A program made the position numbers and the translations under genes. DNA of 64,000 nt from Natrinema ejinorense (GTDB lineage Archaea > Halobacteriota > Halobacteria > Halobacteriales > Natrialbaceae). This document shows positions 33,707-43,006 of the stretch, one piece after another. The notes beneath the pieces were generated by a model. That model made no database searches. It had not been told where the DNA came from and was given only the letters and a program-made list of their open reading frames with translations. The stretch is taken from contig NZ_NXNI01000001.1 of NCBI RefSeq assembly GCF_002494345.1, positions 1,240,001 to 1,304,000 of the forward strand. The letters run 5' to 3'. Numbering within the stretch: position 1 is the stretch's first letter; each line of letters begins with the position of its first letter.

Positions 33707-34894
33707 TCAACTGCCCGCCTCGGTCGGCGCCGTGCCGGGCTCTCGGTCCGGGAGATCGGTAATGCCGTGGACCAGCGCGTTGCCGGAGGTCGAATCGAAG
33801 ATGTGGATCTTCGAGCGGTCTAGCACGACGTCGACGTCTTGGCCCGCCTCGATGTCCGTGTCGGGGGTGACGCTCATCAGCAACTGGTTCGGTGACGTTG
33901 CGGGATCTTGCTCCATCGATCCCGCGGCGGCCTCGGAGAGCAGCAGGTAGACGAAGACCTCGTCGCCCATCGGTTCCAAGACGTCGGTTTGGGCGGCGAT
34001 CCTGTCCGTCGACGATGCGAGCGAATCCGCATACGCCGACAGATGCACGTCCTCCGGTCTGATGCCGAGCGTGACGTCGTCGCCGACCCCCACGTCCGGC
34101 AGCTGCGAAGGATCGAGATCGACGGTGAAGTTGTTCGTCTCGAGGCCGCCCTCGACGAGCGTCCCCTCGGCGAAATTCATCGATGGTGAGCCGATAAAGC
34201 CCGCGACGAACAGGTTCGTGGGTTCGTTGTAACAGGTAAGCGGCGCGGCGATCTGCTGCAGTTTGCCGTCGTTCAGGACGGCGATCCGATTGGACATCGT
34301 CATCGCCTCGGCCTGATCGTGGGTCACGTAGATGACCGTCGCGTCGAGCTCCCGGTGGAGCCGCTGGAGTTCCGTCCGCATGTGGACCCGCAGCTTCGCG
34401 TCGAGGTTCGCCAGCGGTTCGTCCATCAGGAACACGTCGGGATTGCGAACGATCGCGCGGGCGATCCCGACCCGCTGTTGCTGGCCGCCGGACATCTCGG
34501 CCGGCATCCGTTCGAGCATCCCCTCGAGTTGAACGATGTCGGCGGCCTGCTCGACGCGACGCTTGACCTCCTCGTCGTCGTACTTTCGGAGCCGCAGTCC
34601 AAAGGAGATGTTCTCGTAGACGTCCATGTGGGGAAACAGCGCGATGTTCTGGAAGACCATCGCGACGCCTCGATCCTTGGGAGCGAGGTCGGTCACGTCG
34701 TCGTCGCCGATGTATACTCGTCCCTCGGTCGGCTGGGTCAACCCCGCGACCGTCTCCATCGTCGTCGACTTCCCACAGCCCGACGGGCCGACGAAGGTGA
34801 CGAACTCCCCGTCCTCGACCTCGAGGCTGATGTCGTCGACCGCCGTTTCCTCTCCGTACCGTTTCGTGATGTTTTCGAGTCGTACTCGTGCCAT
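33707..34894 (-). CDS. Carbohydrate ABC transporter ATPase (MalK/UgpC type)
   Basis: This 395-residue ATPase powers sugar import. Walker A is GPSGCGKS (36-43), the Q-loop VFQNIALFPHMDVYENISFGLRLR, the signature MSGGQQQRVGIARAIVRNP and Walker B VFLMDEPLANLDAKL, followed by YVTHDQAEAMTMSNRIAVL. A C-terminal regulatory (TOBE/OB) domain of about 150 residues follows, as in MalK, UgpC and MsmK. The last 20 residues repeat acidic and Ala/Thr sequence. It starts 4 bp after the MalG-type permease stop codon and should be cotranscribed with it. Sugar specificity cannot be told from sequence. Confidence 0.95.
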   Translation of the reverse strand: MARVRLENITKRYGEETAVDDISLEVEDGEFVTFVGPSGCGKSTTMETVAGLTQPTEGRVYIGDDDVTDLAPKDRGVAMVFQNIALFPHMDVYENISFGLRLRKYDDEEVKRRVEQAADIVQLEGMLERMPAEMSGGQQQRVGIARAIVRNPDVFLMDEPLANLDAKLRVHMRTELQRLHRELDATVIYVTHDQAEAMTMSNRIAVLNDGKLQQIAAPLTCYNEPTNLFVAGFIGSPSMNFAEGTLVEGGLETNNFTVDLDPSQLPDVGVGDDVTLGIRPEDVHLSAYADSLASSTDRIAAQTDVLEPMGDEVFVYLLLSEAAAGSMEQDPATSPNQLLMSVTPDTDIEAGQDVDVVLDRSKIHIFDSTSGNALVHGITDLPDREPGTAPTEAGS

Positions 34895-34898
34895 TGTC

Positions 34899-35960
34899 TT
34901 ACTCCTTGAGTGCGCCCGCAGTCAGTCCGCTGACGATCTTTTCCTGTGCGATGACCACGAGAATCGCGACGGGGATCACCCCGATGATGCTCGCGGCGGC
35001 CATGAGGTGATACAACACTTCGTACTGACCCTGGTAGGCGAGGATTCCATCGAGGATCGGTGCCCAGTTTTCGGGCTGGCCGTCCGTCATCAGGAACGAG
35101 AAGAAGAACTCGTTGTAGACCGCGATGAAGGTCAACACGCCCGCCGTCGCGACGCCGGGTGCCGACAGCGGGATGATCACCCGAAAGAGCGCGCCCAGCC
35201 GAGTCGTCCCCTCGACGCGAGCCGCGTCCTCCAAGCCGTCGGGAATCTGCCCGTAGAACGTCGTGAGAATGAAGATCGCCAGCGGCATGAAGATCGCCGA
35301 CAGCGGCGTCACGAGAGCGAAGGGCGTGTTGTACAGGGTGCCGTCCCCGGTGATCGGCTCGAGGAAGAAAAACGAGGTGTTGAAGAGGTCGTTCAGCGGG
35401 ATGAAGAAGGCCGCCGGCGGGAAAAAGGAGATGACCAACACTAACAGCATGAGCGGGGTCCGACCGGGGAACTCGAGTCGGCCGAAGGCGTAGCCGGCGA
35501 GACTGGCGATGACCAGGACGACGACCGTCGAAGCGAGCGCGATCACGAAGCTGTTGAACATGTAGACGTGGAACGGAATGACCTGGAAGACCTCGACGAA
35601 CGCGCCCGGATTGAAGCCGTTGGGCGTGAAGACGATGTCCTGGAGCTGCCCTTCCGGGGTCAGCGCGACCATGAGCAGCCAGTAGAAGGGAAACAGCGTG
35701 GTGAACAGGAAGAAGATGGCGGCGACGTAGAACATCGCCCGGTAGACCCGCTCGGGGTGGGAGATGGAGCTGGCGACCCACTGCTGGAGCGGGCCGCGGT
35801 CGAGTTCCGCTTCGCGGTCGTCCTCGAGGACCGAGGTACCGCCGTCGGGTCGGCGAAGCGTCGGATCGCGCGGTCGTTCGTCGTTCCCGTCGTCGACGTT
35901 TCCGGGACCGTTCGACTCGGTCGGGTCCGTCGGATCGGTGGAATCTGTCGGGTCAGTCAT
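34899..35960 (-). CDS. Carbohydrate ABC transporter permease (MalG type)
   Basis: This 353-residue permease has six core membrane segments. The EAA coupling loop that contacts the ATPase is EDAARVEGTTRLGALFRVIIPLSAPG (EAA--G motif). It carries a long acidic N-terminus of about 70 residues, opening MTDPTDSTDPTDPTESNGPG, a DPT-type low-complexity run before the first helix (YRAMFYVAAIFFLFTTLF). Normal MalG proteins have about 280 residues, so most of the excess is this tail and a central insertion (PITGDGTLYN). Its ATG overlaps the TAA stop of the previous permease by one base (TAATG), so translation is coupled. Confidence 0.92.
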   Translation of the reverse strand: MTDPTDSTDPTDPTESNGPGNVDDGNDERPRDPTLRRPDGGTSVLEDDREAELDRGPLQQWVASSISHPERVYRAMFYVAAIFFLFTTLFPFYWLLMVALTPEGQLQDIVFTPNGFNPGAFVEVFQVIPFHVYMFNSFVIALASTVVVLVIASLAGYAFGRLEFPGRTPLMLLVLVISFFPPAAFFIPLNDLFNTSFFFLEPITGDGTLYNTPFALVTPLSAIFMPLAIFILTTFYGQIPDGLEDAARVEGTTRLGALFRVIIPLSAPGVATAGVLTFIAVYNEFFFSFLMTDGQPENWAPILDGILAYQGQYEVLYHLMAAASIIGVIPVAILVVIAQEKIVSGLTAGALKE

Positions 35961-37003
35961 TAGTACATCCCTCCTTCGGTGTCGCGGAAGAGCAGTACGT
36001 AGACGGAGATGATCAGGCCGATCACCAGCGCCGTCGCGAAGGCCACGGCGGCGGCGGTCGCGTAGATGCGGGTCCCGCCGAACATCGCCTCGACGACGAG
36101 GCAGGTCAGCGACGGGACGGTCGTACAGCCGGCGGTCGACTCGATCAGCCCGAAGACGCGCATCGCGTCCATCGTCCGAAACAGCATCGCGACCAACAGG
36201 GCCGGCATCACCAGCGGGAGCGTGATCATTTTGAACCGCTGCCACGGCGACGCCCCGGCCACGCGGGCGACGTCGTACAGGCTGCGATCGACGCTCTGGA
36301 GCCCCGCGAGGATCAGCAAGGCCATGAACGCCGACGACTTCCAGATGTCCGCGACGAGGATGATGATGAAGGCGTCCCGGCTGTTGGCCAGCGGCGTCGA
36401 GCTGAAGAGCCCGATGCTCTGCATGAGGTCGGAGCCGAAACCGACCGTCGGTTGGAACATCAGGAAGAAGATCATCCCCTGGATGACGATCGGGACCGCC
36501 CACGGGAGGATGATCGCCACGCGGACCCATCGTCGTCCCGTGAAGTCCTGATCCAGCACGTAGGCCTGTCCGAACCCGACCACCGTTTCGACGACGACGC
36601 TGATGACTGCGAAGGCGAGCGTGACGAACAGCGCCTGCTGGAAGAACGGAGTCCCGAGTTCGATAAAGGGGAACGACGACGACAGCCCCACGTCGAGGAA
36701 CTGGCGGGCCAGCCGCGCGTTCCCGGTGAGGATGTCGACGTAGTTTTCGATCCCGACGAACCCGCCGAGGGGGTCTATGCCTCGGGTCTGGTCCGCCTGC
36801 AGTGACATGACGAACGTCCGTAACATCGGATAGAAGGCCACGAGCGTCAGCAATGCGAACGCCGGCAACAACAGCAGGTAGGCGTAGGCCGCTTCGCTCA
36901 GCCCTTCCATCCAGTTGATAACGGCGTTGCCGGTCCGTTCCCGATCCTGGCCCCGTCCGGATTCGCCGCCCGTCAACCCGTCCGTCTCGGTATCAGTTGC
37001 CAT
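35960..37003 (-). CDS. Carbohydrate ABC transporter permease (MalF type)
   Basis: This 347-residue permease has about six to eight membrane segments, beginning AAYAYLLLLPAFALLTLVAFYPMLRTF, the common start of sugar ABC MalF-type permeases. The EAA loop is YDVARVAGASPWQRFKMITLPLVMPALL (EAA-type with G at about residue 263). It pairs with the MalG-type permease, which overlaps its stop by one base. The ATG at 37003 lies 11 bp inside the end of the solute-binding protein gene, so the two genes overlap and are cotranslated. Substrate specificity unknown. Confidence 0.92.
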   Translation of the reverse strand: MATDTETDGLTGGESGRGQDRERTGNAVINWMEGLSEAAYAYLLLLPAFALLTLVAFYPMLRTFVMSLQADQTRGIDPLGGFVGIENYVDILTGNARLARQFLDVGLSSSFPFIELGTPFFQQALFVTLAFAVISVVVETVVGFGQAYVLDQDFTGRRWVRVAIILPWAVPIVIQGMIFFLMFQPTVGFGSDLMQSIGLFSSTPLANSRDAFIIILVADIWKSSAFMALLILAGLQSVDRSLYDVARVAGASPWQRFKMITLPLVMPALLVAMLFRTMDAMRVFGLIESTAGCTTVPSLTCLVVEAMFGGTRIYATAAAVAFATALVIGLIISVYVLLFRDTEGGMY

Positions 37004-38459
37004 TTGTTTCTACCTCCGATTCGCTCTGTTCGAGTTCCGTCGCGAGGTCGTTCATCGCCGCTTGGGGTGATTTCGCGCCGCGGTATCCCGCGTTGACTGC
37101 CTGATAGATCAGCGCCGACTGCTCGGGCCAGAGGTCGGTCGCCGGCCGCGGGATCGCGTTCTCGCTGGCCCGCTGGACCACGTCGCCGTAGCGAGCGACG
37201 GGGCCGACCTCGTCCGGACTGGCCTCCGCGACCAGATCGAGGTTCGGCGGTAAGTAGCCCCCGAGCTCGAAGACCGTGAGCATGACCTCTTCGGTGGCGA
37301 ACGCCTCGAGGACCTGCAGCGCTTGCTCCTGTCGTTCCGAGAAGGGGCTCACGGCGAGGTTCCAGCCGCCCAGCGCCGCGACGGTGCCGCCGGTGCCGTC
37401 GTACTCGGCCTCCTGCTGGGAGACCGCGTACGGCCGCGTCATTACGCCGAGGTTCTCGCCGAAGGCGTCTTCCGTGCCCGTCTCCGCGATCGCGTACGAC
37501 CAGTTGCGGTTCGAGACGGCCTCGCCGCCGGCGAACGGGCTGAGCGACTCCTGTTCGGTCCACTGGACAACCGCCGACGGACAGATCTGGGCGTAGCCGT
37601 CCAGCGTGTTGTCCCCCTCGCCCTCGATGAACGAGCGCATCATCCGGATCGCGTCGATGCACCGTTCCTCGTCGACGGTGATCGGCCGGTCGCCCGCGGT
37701 GAAGAGGTTGTCCACCCCGCCGAAGTACGCCCCGCCCCAGGACGTCATCACTTCGTTGAACGTACAGCAGGACAACCCCTCGTAGGCGGCCGCCTGGGTC
37801 GTGAACCCGTAGTTGAGGCCGCCCTGATCCCGGGCATCGCGAACCGCCGCTGAGAACTCCTCCCAGGACGGCGGCTCCGACGGCCAGTTGCTGGTGTCGT
37901 AGCCGGCGTCTTCGATCAGATCCTTGCGGTACAGCGTGAACCCCAGGTCCGGAAAGAACGGCAGCGCGTGGAGGTCTCCAGTCTGGGGATGACGCGCCGT
38001 CTCGAGGATCGCCTCGAGGTAGTCGTCGTTGACGCGCTGGAGCACGTCCTCGGAGAGGTTCTCGGTCAGGTTGAGCGTCTGGTTCCGCAGGACGAACGGA
38101 ACCGTCCAGCCGCTGTCCATCATGTGGATGTCGGGCGGGGCGCGACCCGCCTCGAGGGCCGACTGGGCGGTTTGCATCCGCGATGCGGAGTCGCTGACGA
38201 CGGTCTGGATCTCGATGCTGATATCCTCGTCGAGCCCGGCGTCCCAGAGCGCCTGCTGGACCGATGGGCCGCCGCCATCGCTGTGTATGATCCCCGCGAC
38301 ACCCGAATCGGCGGTCATCACCACGGTGTTCGGTTTTCGACCCCGGCTGAGACAACCCGTGACGGCGACTGCTCCCGCTGTCGACGCCGATGCAGCCTTC
38401 AGGAACGATCGCCGCCCGAGAGGGGAGCGGTCGCATTGGCCGGCGGTATCGTGTCCCAT
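36993..38459 (-). CDS. Tat-exported ABC sugar-binding lipoprotein
   Basis: This 488-residue extracellular solute-binding protein (MalE/family 1 type) is exported by Tat: LGRRSFLKAASASTAGAVAV followed by the lipobox VTGC gives a Tat-lipoprotein with Cys38. The binding domain includes GWTVPFVLRNQTLNLTENL, TGDLHALPFFPDLGFTLYRKDLIEDAGYD (a typical binding-protein hinge region) and FEELSEFSAAVRDARDQGG-type segments, with SPFSERQEQALQVLEAFATEEV near the end. It is first in the ABC operon, downstream of the TrmB gene on the same strand, and overlaps the next gene by 11 bp. Halophilic binding proteins are usually lipid-anchored like this. Confidence 0.92.
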   Translation of the reverse strand: MGHDTAGQCDRSPLGRRSFLKAASASTAGAVAVTGCLSRGRKPNTVVMTADSGVAGIIHSDGGGPSVQQALWDAGLDEDISIEIQTVVSDSASRMQTAQSALEAGRAPPDIHMMDSGWTVPFVLRNQTLNLTENLSEDVLQRVNDDYLEAILETARHPQTGDLHALPFFPDLGFTLYRKDLIEDAGYDTSNWPSEPPSWEEFSAAVRDARDQGGLNYGFTTQAAAYEGLSCCTFNEVMTSWGGAYFGGVDNLFTAGDRPITVDEERCIDAIRMMRSFIEGEGDNTLDGYAQICPSAVVQWTEQESLSPFAGGEAVSNRNWSYAIAETGTEDAFGENLGVMTRPYAVSQQEAEYDGTGGTVAALGGWNLAVSPFSERQEQALQVLEAFATEEVMLTVFELGGYLPPNLDLVAEASPDEVGPVARYGDVVQRASENAIPRPATDLWPEQSALIYQAVNAGYRGAKSPQAAMNDLATELEQSESEVETNGN

Positions 38460-38486
38460 GCGCAGAGACAGACCACGTTCACCACC

Positions 38487-38512
38487 TTAATTGTTAGCTA
38501 TAAATTTGATAA
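38487..38512 (-). promoter_or_regulatory. AT-rich promoter of the sugar ABC operon
   Basis: A 26 bp AT-rich tract, TTAATTGTTAGCTATAAATTTGAT, starts 28 bp before the binding protein ATG. TATAAA at 38499-38504 (read TTTATA on the minus strand) gives a leaderless or near-leaderless start. TrmB-type regulators often bind around this kind of element. Confidence 0.55.
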
Positions 38513-38767
38513 TAAAATGTGACTGTTCGGATATCGATTCGGTTACGGACACCAATCGTCGATCGCGGCAAGAACGACAGTCCGTCAGGACCGCCGACGG
38601 CGCTCCAATCCACGATTGTCGGTCGGGCATCGGCAGGTGCCGGCCGATGGACTACTGTTCCGGCCAGCATCACTCCCCGGGGACACCGTCGAACCGGTTC
38701 GACGAACTCGTCGACTTCCGACCGTTCACTCGAAGCGATACTCACGATCCGGGCGTCCCGCGAGATG
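38513..38767. other. Intergenic gap between sugar ABC operon and trmB
   Basis: This 255 bp lies upstream of the ABC operon promoter and downstream of the TrmB gene, which is read in the same direction. Apart from the promoter above, no gene or repeat was seen. Scattered GC-rich sequence; a binding site for the adjacent regulator may be here but no palindrome stands out. Confidence 0.4.
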
Positions 38768-39835
38768 TCAGCGTTCCTCGAGCGTCGGCGGTTCGTTCCG
38801 ACCGATGTGGATCTCGTGGGCCTCGATGTCCTCGAGGGCGGCGACGCGGCCACCGACGGAAACTTCCTCGCCAGTCTCGGTTTCGATCGTGAGGCTGGCG
38901 ACTTCTTCGCTGACCTCGAAGGAGATATCGAGGATTCGGCCGCGGATGATCCGCTGGCCGCCGATATCTACGTCCCGACCGTCGATCGTGGCGTAGAACT
39001 CGCCGCCCTCCTCGAGGAGGTCCTTTACGCACCGGCGGATCGAGGCGTACTTCCGGGGATACGTCCGAGCGCTGTCGTCCTCGCCGAGGACCTGGTCGGC
39101 AGTCGTCCAGAGGACGGTCCCGAAGAACCCGGAGATGAGAAATCCGAGCGCCGATCGATTGAAGATGACACCGTACCGATCCTGATCGTCGCGCAGGGCG
39201 TCCTGTGTCGCGTACACCGAGTAGTTACCGTCGGCGACGGCGACGACCGGCGTCGTGATTCCGCGTCGCGCACGGGCGGTCGATGCGATCTCGCCGTACG
39301 CGAACTCCGCCGGATCGGGTGCCTCGCTCGCCGGCGTCACGATCAGATCGACGCTGACACCGGCCTCGACTGCCCCACGCAGTTCCGCCTCGAACCGGGT
39401 CAACAGATCCGGCGTCAGGGACAGGGAGAGTTCGTACTCCGCGGCGTCGATGACCTCCTCGAGGTACCGCAGGATCGTCGATCGGGATTTGACCAGCGAC
39501 ACCGCTTCCGTCTCGCGGGCCGGCGCGGTGTAGCGGGCCTCGAGTTCCTCGATCATCTGTTCGAAGGCGGTCTGGACGTCGTCGAACGCCTCGTCGGGAT
39601 CGATCGCGACGACCTTCATCGGGCGCGACTCGCGGAGTTCGACCAGCCCGCGGTCGCTGAGACTGCGGACGGTGTCGTAGACCCGCGGCTGGGGAATATC
39701 CGTTCGGTCCGCGATCTCGCTGGCCGTGAGCTGGCCCTGCTCGAGAACGGTGAGATAGGCGTCGATCTCGTATTCGCCGAGATTGAACCGGTCTCCGACG
39801 CGCTCGACGGTCGAGCGAAGTTCGTCTGGTGCCAT
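38768..39835 (-). CDS. TrmB-family transcriptional regulator
   Basis: This 355-residue regulator has an N-terminal winged-helix domain (about 10-75) with [46 protein letters not shown] helical linker follows (about 80-130). The C-terminal sugar-binding TrmB domain (about 135-340) includes [24 protein letters not shown] and [19 protein letters not shown]. In archaea TrmB proteins repress or activate sugar ABC and metabolic genes in response to sugars. Its position upstream of this sugar cluster on the same strand indicates it controls it. The ATG at 39835 starts the HTH cleanly; the far longer open frame upstream is antisense of the MscS gene. Confidence 0.9.
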   Translation of the reverse strand: MAPDELRSTVERVGDRFNLGEYEIDAYLTVLEQGQLTASEIADRTDIPQPRVYDTVRSLSDRGLVELRESRPMKVVAIDPDEAFDDVQTAFEQMIEELEARYTAPARETEAVSLVKSRSTILRYLEEVIDAAEYELSLSLTPDLLTRFEAELRGAVEAGVSVDLIVTPASEAPDPAEFAYGEIASTARARRGITTPVVAVADGNYSVYATQDALRDDQDRYGVIFNRSALGFLISGFFGTVLWTTADQVLGEDDSARTYPRKYASIRRCVKDLLEEGGEFYATIDGRDVDIGGQRIIRGRILDISFEVSEEVASLTIETETGEEVSVGGRVAALEDIEAHEIHIGRNEPPTLEER

Positions 39836-39860
39836 ACCCCTCCTACATTCCCACCGGCTA

Positions 39861-39874
39861 AATGATTTATTATA
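39861..39874 (-). promoter_or_regulatory. Probable TATA region of the trmB gene
   Basis: The tract AATGATTTATTATA lies about 30 bp before the trmB start codon at 39835 when read on the minus strand and is AT-rich in GC-rich DNA. Confidence 0.45.
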
Positions 39875-39973
39875 CCTCGAGTAGCACGCGTTTTCGAAAT
39901 CGGGTTGTTCCGACACCGGTACCCGAAACAGACGGTCAGAACGCTTAACCACACCGGGACGCAGCGTGTTGGT

Positions 39974-40978
39974 ATGGTCGGGGTCCTCCAGAGGAGCGGA
40001 ACCACGGCGGTCGAGGGTGTCCAGAATCTCCTCCCCGCTCCGGTTCCGGAGCGAGTGATCGAGATCGCGCTCGCACTCGTCGTCCTCGTCGTCGGCTGGT
40101 ACCTTTCGAAACTCGTCGTTCGGATCGCCGGTCGGACGATCGCCCAGCGGATCGAGCGCCCGAGCGTCACCCGGACCGTTCTCCGCGGTGTCAGGGGGGC
40201 CGTCTTCCTGTGGGCTGCGGTTATCGCGGCCGGCATCGTCGGCGTCGGCAATACGGAACTCCTCCTCTCGGTGACCGTCATTTCGGCCGTCATCGCGATC
40301 GTCCTCGCCCCGCTTGCCGGCAGCCTGATCAACGGGCTCTACGTCCTCGCCGACCGCCCCTACGAGATCGGCGACATGATCGAGGTCACCGACGCCGGCC
40401 ACCGCGGGTTCGTCGAGGACATCACGATCCGGTATACGAAGATCTTCACCCTCCAGAACACCTTCATCGTCATCCCCAACTCCGAAATACACACGCGCGA
40501 CGTCGTTAATTACTCCGCGGAAGACGAACGGACCCGCGTTTCGGTCACGTTCGACATCACCTACGAGAGCGACCTCGAGGCGGCGCGACAGGCCGCCGAG
40601 CGTGCTGCTCGAGGGGTCGACGACGTCATCTCCGGCGGCCCGGATATCCGGATCGGGAGCGCCCGGTACGCCGCGGCCCCCTCCTGTTATATCAACGAGT
40701 ACGGCGATCACGGGATCGCCCTCGAGTTGTTCTTCTGGATGAAACACCCCTACAAGCAGACCGTCGTCCGGTCGGCAGTGCAGGATGCGATCAGTGACCG
40801 CTTCGCGGATCTCGACGTCCAGTTCGCCTACCCACACCGACATCACGTGTTCGACGAGACCAGCGGCGTCGCGCGGTTCGCGGTCGACGATGCCGACCAG
40901 GCGGTCGCGGACCCGTCCGGCGAGCCGGAGACGCGCGATGATCGCGGCGAGAGCCCGGTCGATTCCGCCGATCGATAG
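39974..40978 (+). CDS. Small-conductance mechanosensitive channel (MscS family)
   Basis: This 334-residue membrane protein has three transmembrane helices, with TM3-like segment [34 protein letters not shown] followed by the conserved beta-domain. Family marks are the [10 protein letters not shown]-like DxI-x-V sheet and the [24 protein letters not shown] block, which is the MscS middle domain signature (NS-x-V-N-Y-S). It opens at high membrane tension to release solutes under osmotic downshock, important for a halophile. A 60-residue acidic tail closes the protein. The ATG at 39974 was chosen as the start of the hydrophobic domain; an alternative at 39905 adds 23 residues that overlap the divergent promoter. 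Divergent from trmB. Confidence 0.9.
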   Translation: MVGVLQRSGTTAVEGVQNLLPAPVPERVIEIALALVVLVVGWYLSKLVVRIAGRTIAQRIERPSVTRTVLRGVRGAVFLWAAVIAAGIVGVGNTELLLSVTVISAVIAIVLAPLAGSLINGLYVLADRPYEIGDMIEVTDAGHRGFVEDITIRYTKIFTLQNTFIVIPNSEIHTRDVVNYSAEDERTRVSVTFDITYESDLEAARQAAERAARGVDDVISGGPDIRIGSARYAAAPSCYINEYGDHGIALELFFWMKHPYKQTVVRSAVQDAISDRFADLDVQFAYPHRHHVFDETSGVARFAVDDADQAVADPSGEPETRDDRGESPVDSADR

Positions 40979-41063
40979 GAGGCCGTCCACCCGCCGATAG
41001 GGAGGAACGGCCAGCCCCTTATGAGGCCGGTGTCGATCCAGTCGCCAGGTATCGTGAGGGTGA

Positions 41064-41069
41064 TTTATA
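41064..41069 (+). promoter_or_regulatory. Probable TATA box of the Usp gene at 41096
   Basis: TTTATA lies about 28-30 bp before the ATG at 41096, in the TGATTTATACTGG context. This fits leaderless initiation. Confidence 0.5.
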
Positions 41070-41095
41070 CTGGGGCCGGTCCAACCTATCCGTAA

Positions 41096-41539
41096 ATGTA
41101 CGACGACATTCTCGTTCCCACGGACGGAAGCGACACGATTCCCGAGACGCTCGCCCACGGATTGCCGATCGCTGCAAACAACGACGCGACGGTCCACGCG
41201 CTATACGTCGTCGACAGCCGGGTCACCGCTGCTGCCGACGACGAGACGAGCGCCGATCTCGAGCGCTCGCTCGAGGCCGAAGGCCAGGAGGCTATCGCCA
41301 ACATCGAAGCGCAAGCGACGGCCGAGGGACTCGAGACCGTCGGCGAGGTCCGGGAGGGGACGCCCTCGAAGACCATTCTCGAGTACGCCGAGGAGAACGG
41401 GATCGACCTCATCGTTATCGGGACGCGAGGAAAGAGCCCACGCGAGAAGATGACGTCGCTGGGCAGTGTCTCGGAACGGGTCGTGGACAACGCCTCGATT
41501 CCGGTGTTCGTCGTCCGGAACGCGGGTGACGCCGAGTAG
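41096..41539 (+). CDS. Universal stress protein (UspA) family
   Basis: This 147-residue Usp domain protein begins [23 protein letters not shown], the classical Usp start, and has [10 protein letters not shown] and [44 protein letters not shown]. The G-x2-G-x9-G-S/T nucleotide motif is present ([18 protein letters not shown]), so this one should bind ATP. It is cytoplasmic. Convergent with a second, unlike Usp gene on the minus strand 19 bp away. The stress and regulatory roles of haloarchaeal Usps are broad and not assignable to a condition here. Confidence 0.9.
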   Translation: MYDDILVPTDGSDTIPETLAHGLPIAANNDATVHALYVVDSRVTAAADDETSADLERSLEAEGQEAIANIEAQATAEGLETVGEVREGTPSKTILEYAEENGIDLIVIGTRGKSPREKMTSLGSVSERVVDNASIPVFVVRNAGDAE

Positions 41540-41558
41540 GCGACGACCCTTCGGCCGG

Positions 41559-41969
41559 TCAGGCGCGTGCGCTTTCGACCGTAATGACCTCACAGTCGAG
41601 GTGGCTCCGGAGGTACCGGTCGATATCCGGATTATCGGTAAAGCGCTGGAAGATCCGTCGGATGCGACTCGCTTGCTTGCTGCCGATGACGACGGCATCG
41701 GCGCTCTCCGCCGCGACTTCGTCGAGAATGCTCTCTTCGACCAAAAATCCGGTTCGGACGACGTACCGGGCGTTCTCGAGCTGCCCGAACGCCCGCTCGA
41801 CGGCGTTTTTCAGATCGATCCGCGTTACCTTCTTCCCGTTCTGATAGAGATCGACGTGGAGTATCGTCAACGCTGCTTCGCGCTCACGAGCGACGTCGAT
41901 CGCACGCTCGAGTGTTCGTCGTGAGTGTTTTGTCAACGGATACCGAACGGGAACCACGACCAGTGACAT
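41559..41969 (-). CDS. Divergent universal stress protein-like
   Basis: This 136-residue Usp homologue starts MSLVVVPVRYPLTKHSRRTLERAIDVA, with the Usp alpha/beta fold and ILHVDLYQNGKKVTRIDLK in the middle and VIGSKQASRIRRIFQRFTDNPDIDRYLRSHLDCEVITVES at the end. The nucleotide-binding G-x2-G signature is replaced by VIGSKQASRIRR, so ATP binding is likely lost. The reading frame is open for 69 codons upstream to 42176, but the ATG at 41969 matches the fold start, and the extra residues do not belong to it. Its promoter should be in the 42000 region. Converges with the first Usp gene. Confidence 0.8.
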   Translation of the reverse strand: MSLVVVPVRYPLTKHSRRTLERAIDVAREREAALTILHVDLYQNGKKVTRIDLKNAVERAFGQLENARYVVRTGFLVEESILDEVAAESADAVVIGSKQASRIRRIFQRFTDNPDIDRYLRSHLDCEVITVESARA

Positions 41970-42203
41970 TATCCAACTGAACAGTTCCTGTGCGGGTAAA
42001 TCTTTCAGTACGGATGGCAACCCCTGTGAATTCGTCGCATATGTCCAGTACTCACATTCCGAAGCGCTCCACGGAGTCTCCCCAGTCACCTGCTGTCCTC
42101 GGCACGGTCCGCAGTACCACTCCGTCCTCGAGTGAGCCCCCTCGGGCCGGCGCCACTGGCCCAGAGAGACAGTCATTTACCGCGAGCGAAACTACGGGGG
42201 ACC

Positions 42204-42443
42204 ATGCAAACTCGGTCGACTGCCGACGGTGAGACCGTCTATATTTCGGAGACGGAGGGCGACAGGGGCTCGAAAGGTCCGTTTCTCGTCGCCTACGAAT
42301 CCCCCGATACCGAGCGTCGTTACGGCTGGTTCTGTACGAACTGTGAGAGCTTCGACAACGCGATGGACTCGATGGGCCGGATCAAGTGCAACGAGTGTGG
42401 GAACTTCCGCAAACCGACCGAGTGGGACGCGGCCCACGAGTGA
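42204..42443 (+). CDS. Small haloarchaeal zinc ribbon protein (DUF5816-like)
   Basis: This 79-residue protein contains two CxxC-type pairs, WFCTNCESFD (about 42-51) and IKCNECGNFRKPTEWD (about 60-75), separated by 17 residues, as in a zinc ribbon. The start MQTRSTADGETVYISETEGDRGSKGPFLVAYESP looks like the family I know as DUF5816, found only in haloarchaea; the name is recalled and not checked. Function unknown. The ATG at 42204 is preferred to 42132, since the longer form adds proline-rich residues that do not look like a haloarchaeal protein. Confidence 0.75.
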   Translation: MQTRSTADGETVYISETEGDRGSKGPFLVAYESPDTERRYGWFCTNCESFDNAMDSMGRIKCNECGNFRKPTEWDAAHE

Positions 42444-42646
42444 CCCCGTTTTCCGGGTATCATCAGCAACCGGATCGGCAACCGTTTACTCGGCTCGGCA
42501 GTAATAGATGATTACTGTCGACAGGACCCGATCGGTTTGACATCGTCAACTAGTGACTCGGGGACAGCTCCGGTTCGTTCGGCGGAAGCGGATATTTCTT
42601 GTCACGCACTAACATTTATGGTGGATGCCGACATAGGTGGTAGTGA

Positions 42647-42970
42647 ATGGGTCCTGTTAACATGCGGCTCGTCGAGCAGGCCAGGTCGATCTTCGCAGAG
42701 CTTGGTTACACCGTCGAAGGCAACGGCCCCGAGTTCCGCGCCGAACGAGCATGGAAAGTCGTCCACGTAAACGCCGTCCGCGAGACAGGCGAACTTCCCC
42801 CGTCGTCGTCGGGACAGTTCCACTGTTTCGTCGCGGAACCCGAGGACGCAGACGCCCTCGAGGCCCGACTCGAGGGGACCAATCCGAACTACGAGTGGGC
42901 GATTATCGTCGTCGACGGAGACGACTATCAGGTCGAACGAGCACCACCAGGACCACGAGTATCGGCGTAA
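42647..42970 (+). CDS. Conserved haloarchaeal protein (DUF7116-like)
   Basis: This 107-residue soluble protein begins MRLVEQARSIFAELGYTVEGNGPEFRAERAWKVVHV and has ELPPSSSGQFHCFVAEPEDADALEARLEGTNPNYEWAIIVVDGDDYQV. The layout, a short alpha helix then four-strand core, may be a small nuclease-like or regulatory fold. I recall it as haloarchaeal family DUF7116, not checked. No catalytic motif is evident. TTTAT at 42615-42619 lies about 30 bp before the ATG at 42647, consistent with leaderless initiation there. That favours 42647 over the second methionine at 42662. Confidence 0.7.
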   Translation: MGPVNMRLVEQARSIFAELGYTVEGNGPEFRAERAWKVVHVNAVRETGELPPSSSGQFHCFVAEPEDADALEARLEGTNPNYEWAIIVVDGDDYQVERAPPGPRVSA

Positions 42971-43006
42971 AAACACGGGCACCGAACCGCCCGGTAGCGG
43001 CTTCCC

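Noticed and set aside
38768-41197. 809-codon frame extending the TrmB gene through the MscS gene
   Set aside because: Only the part up to 39835 has TrmB sequence. The upstream part is the antisense of MscS.
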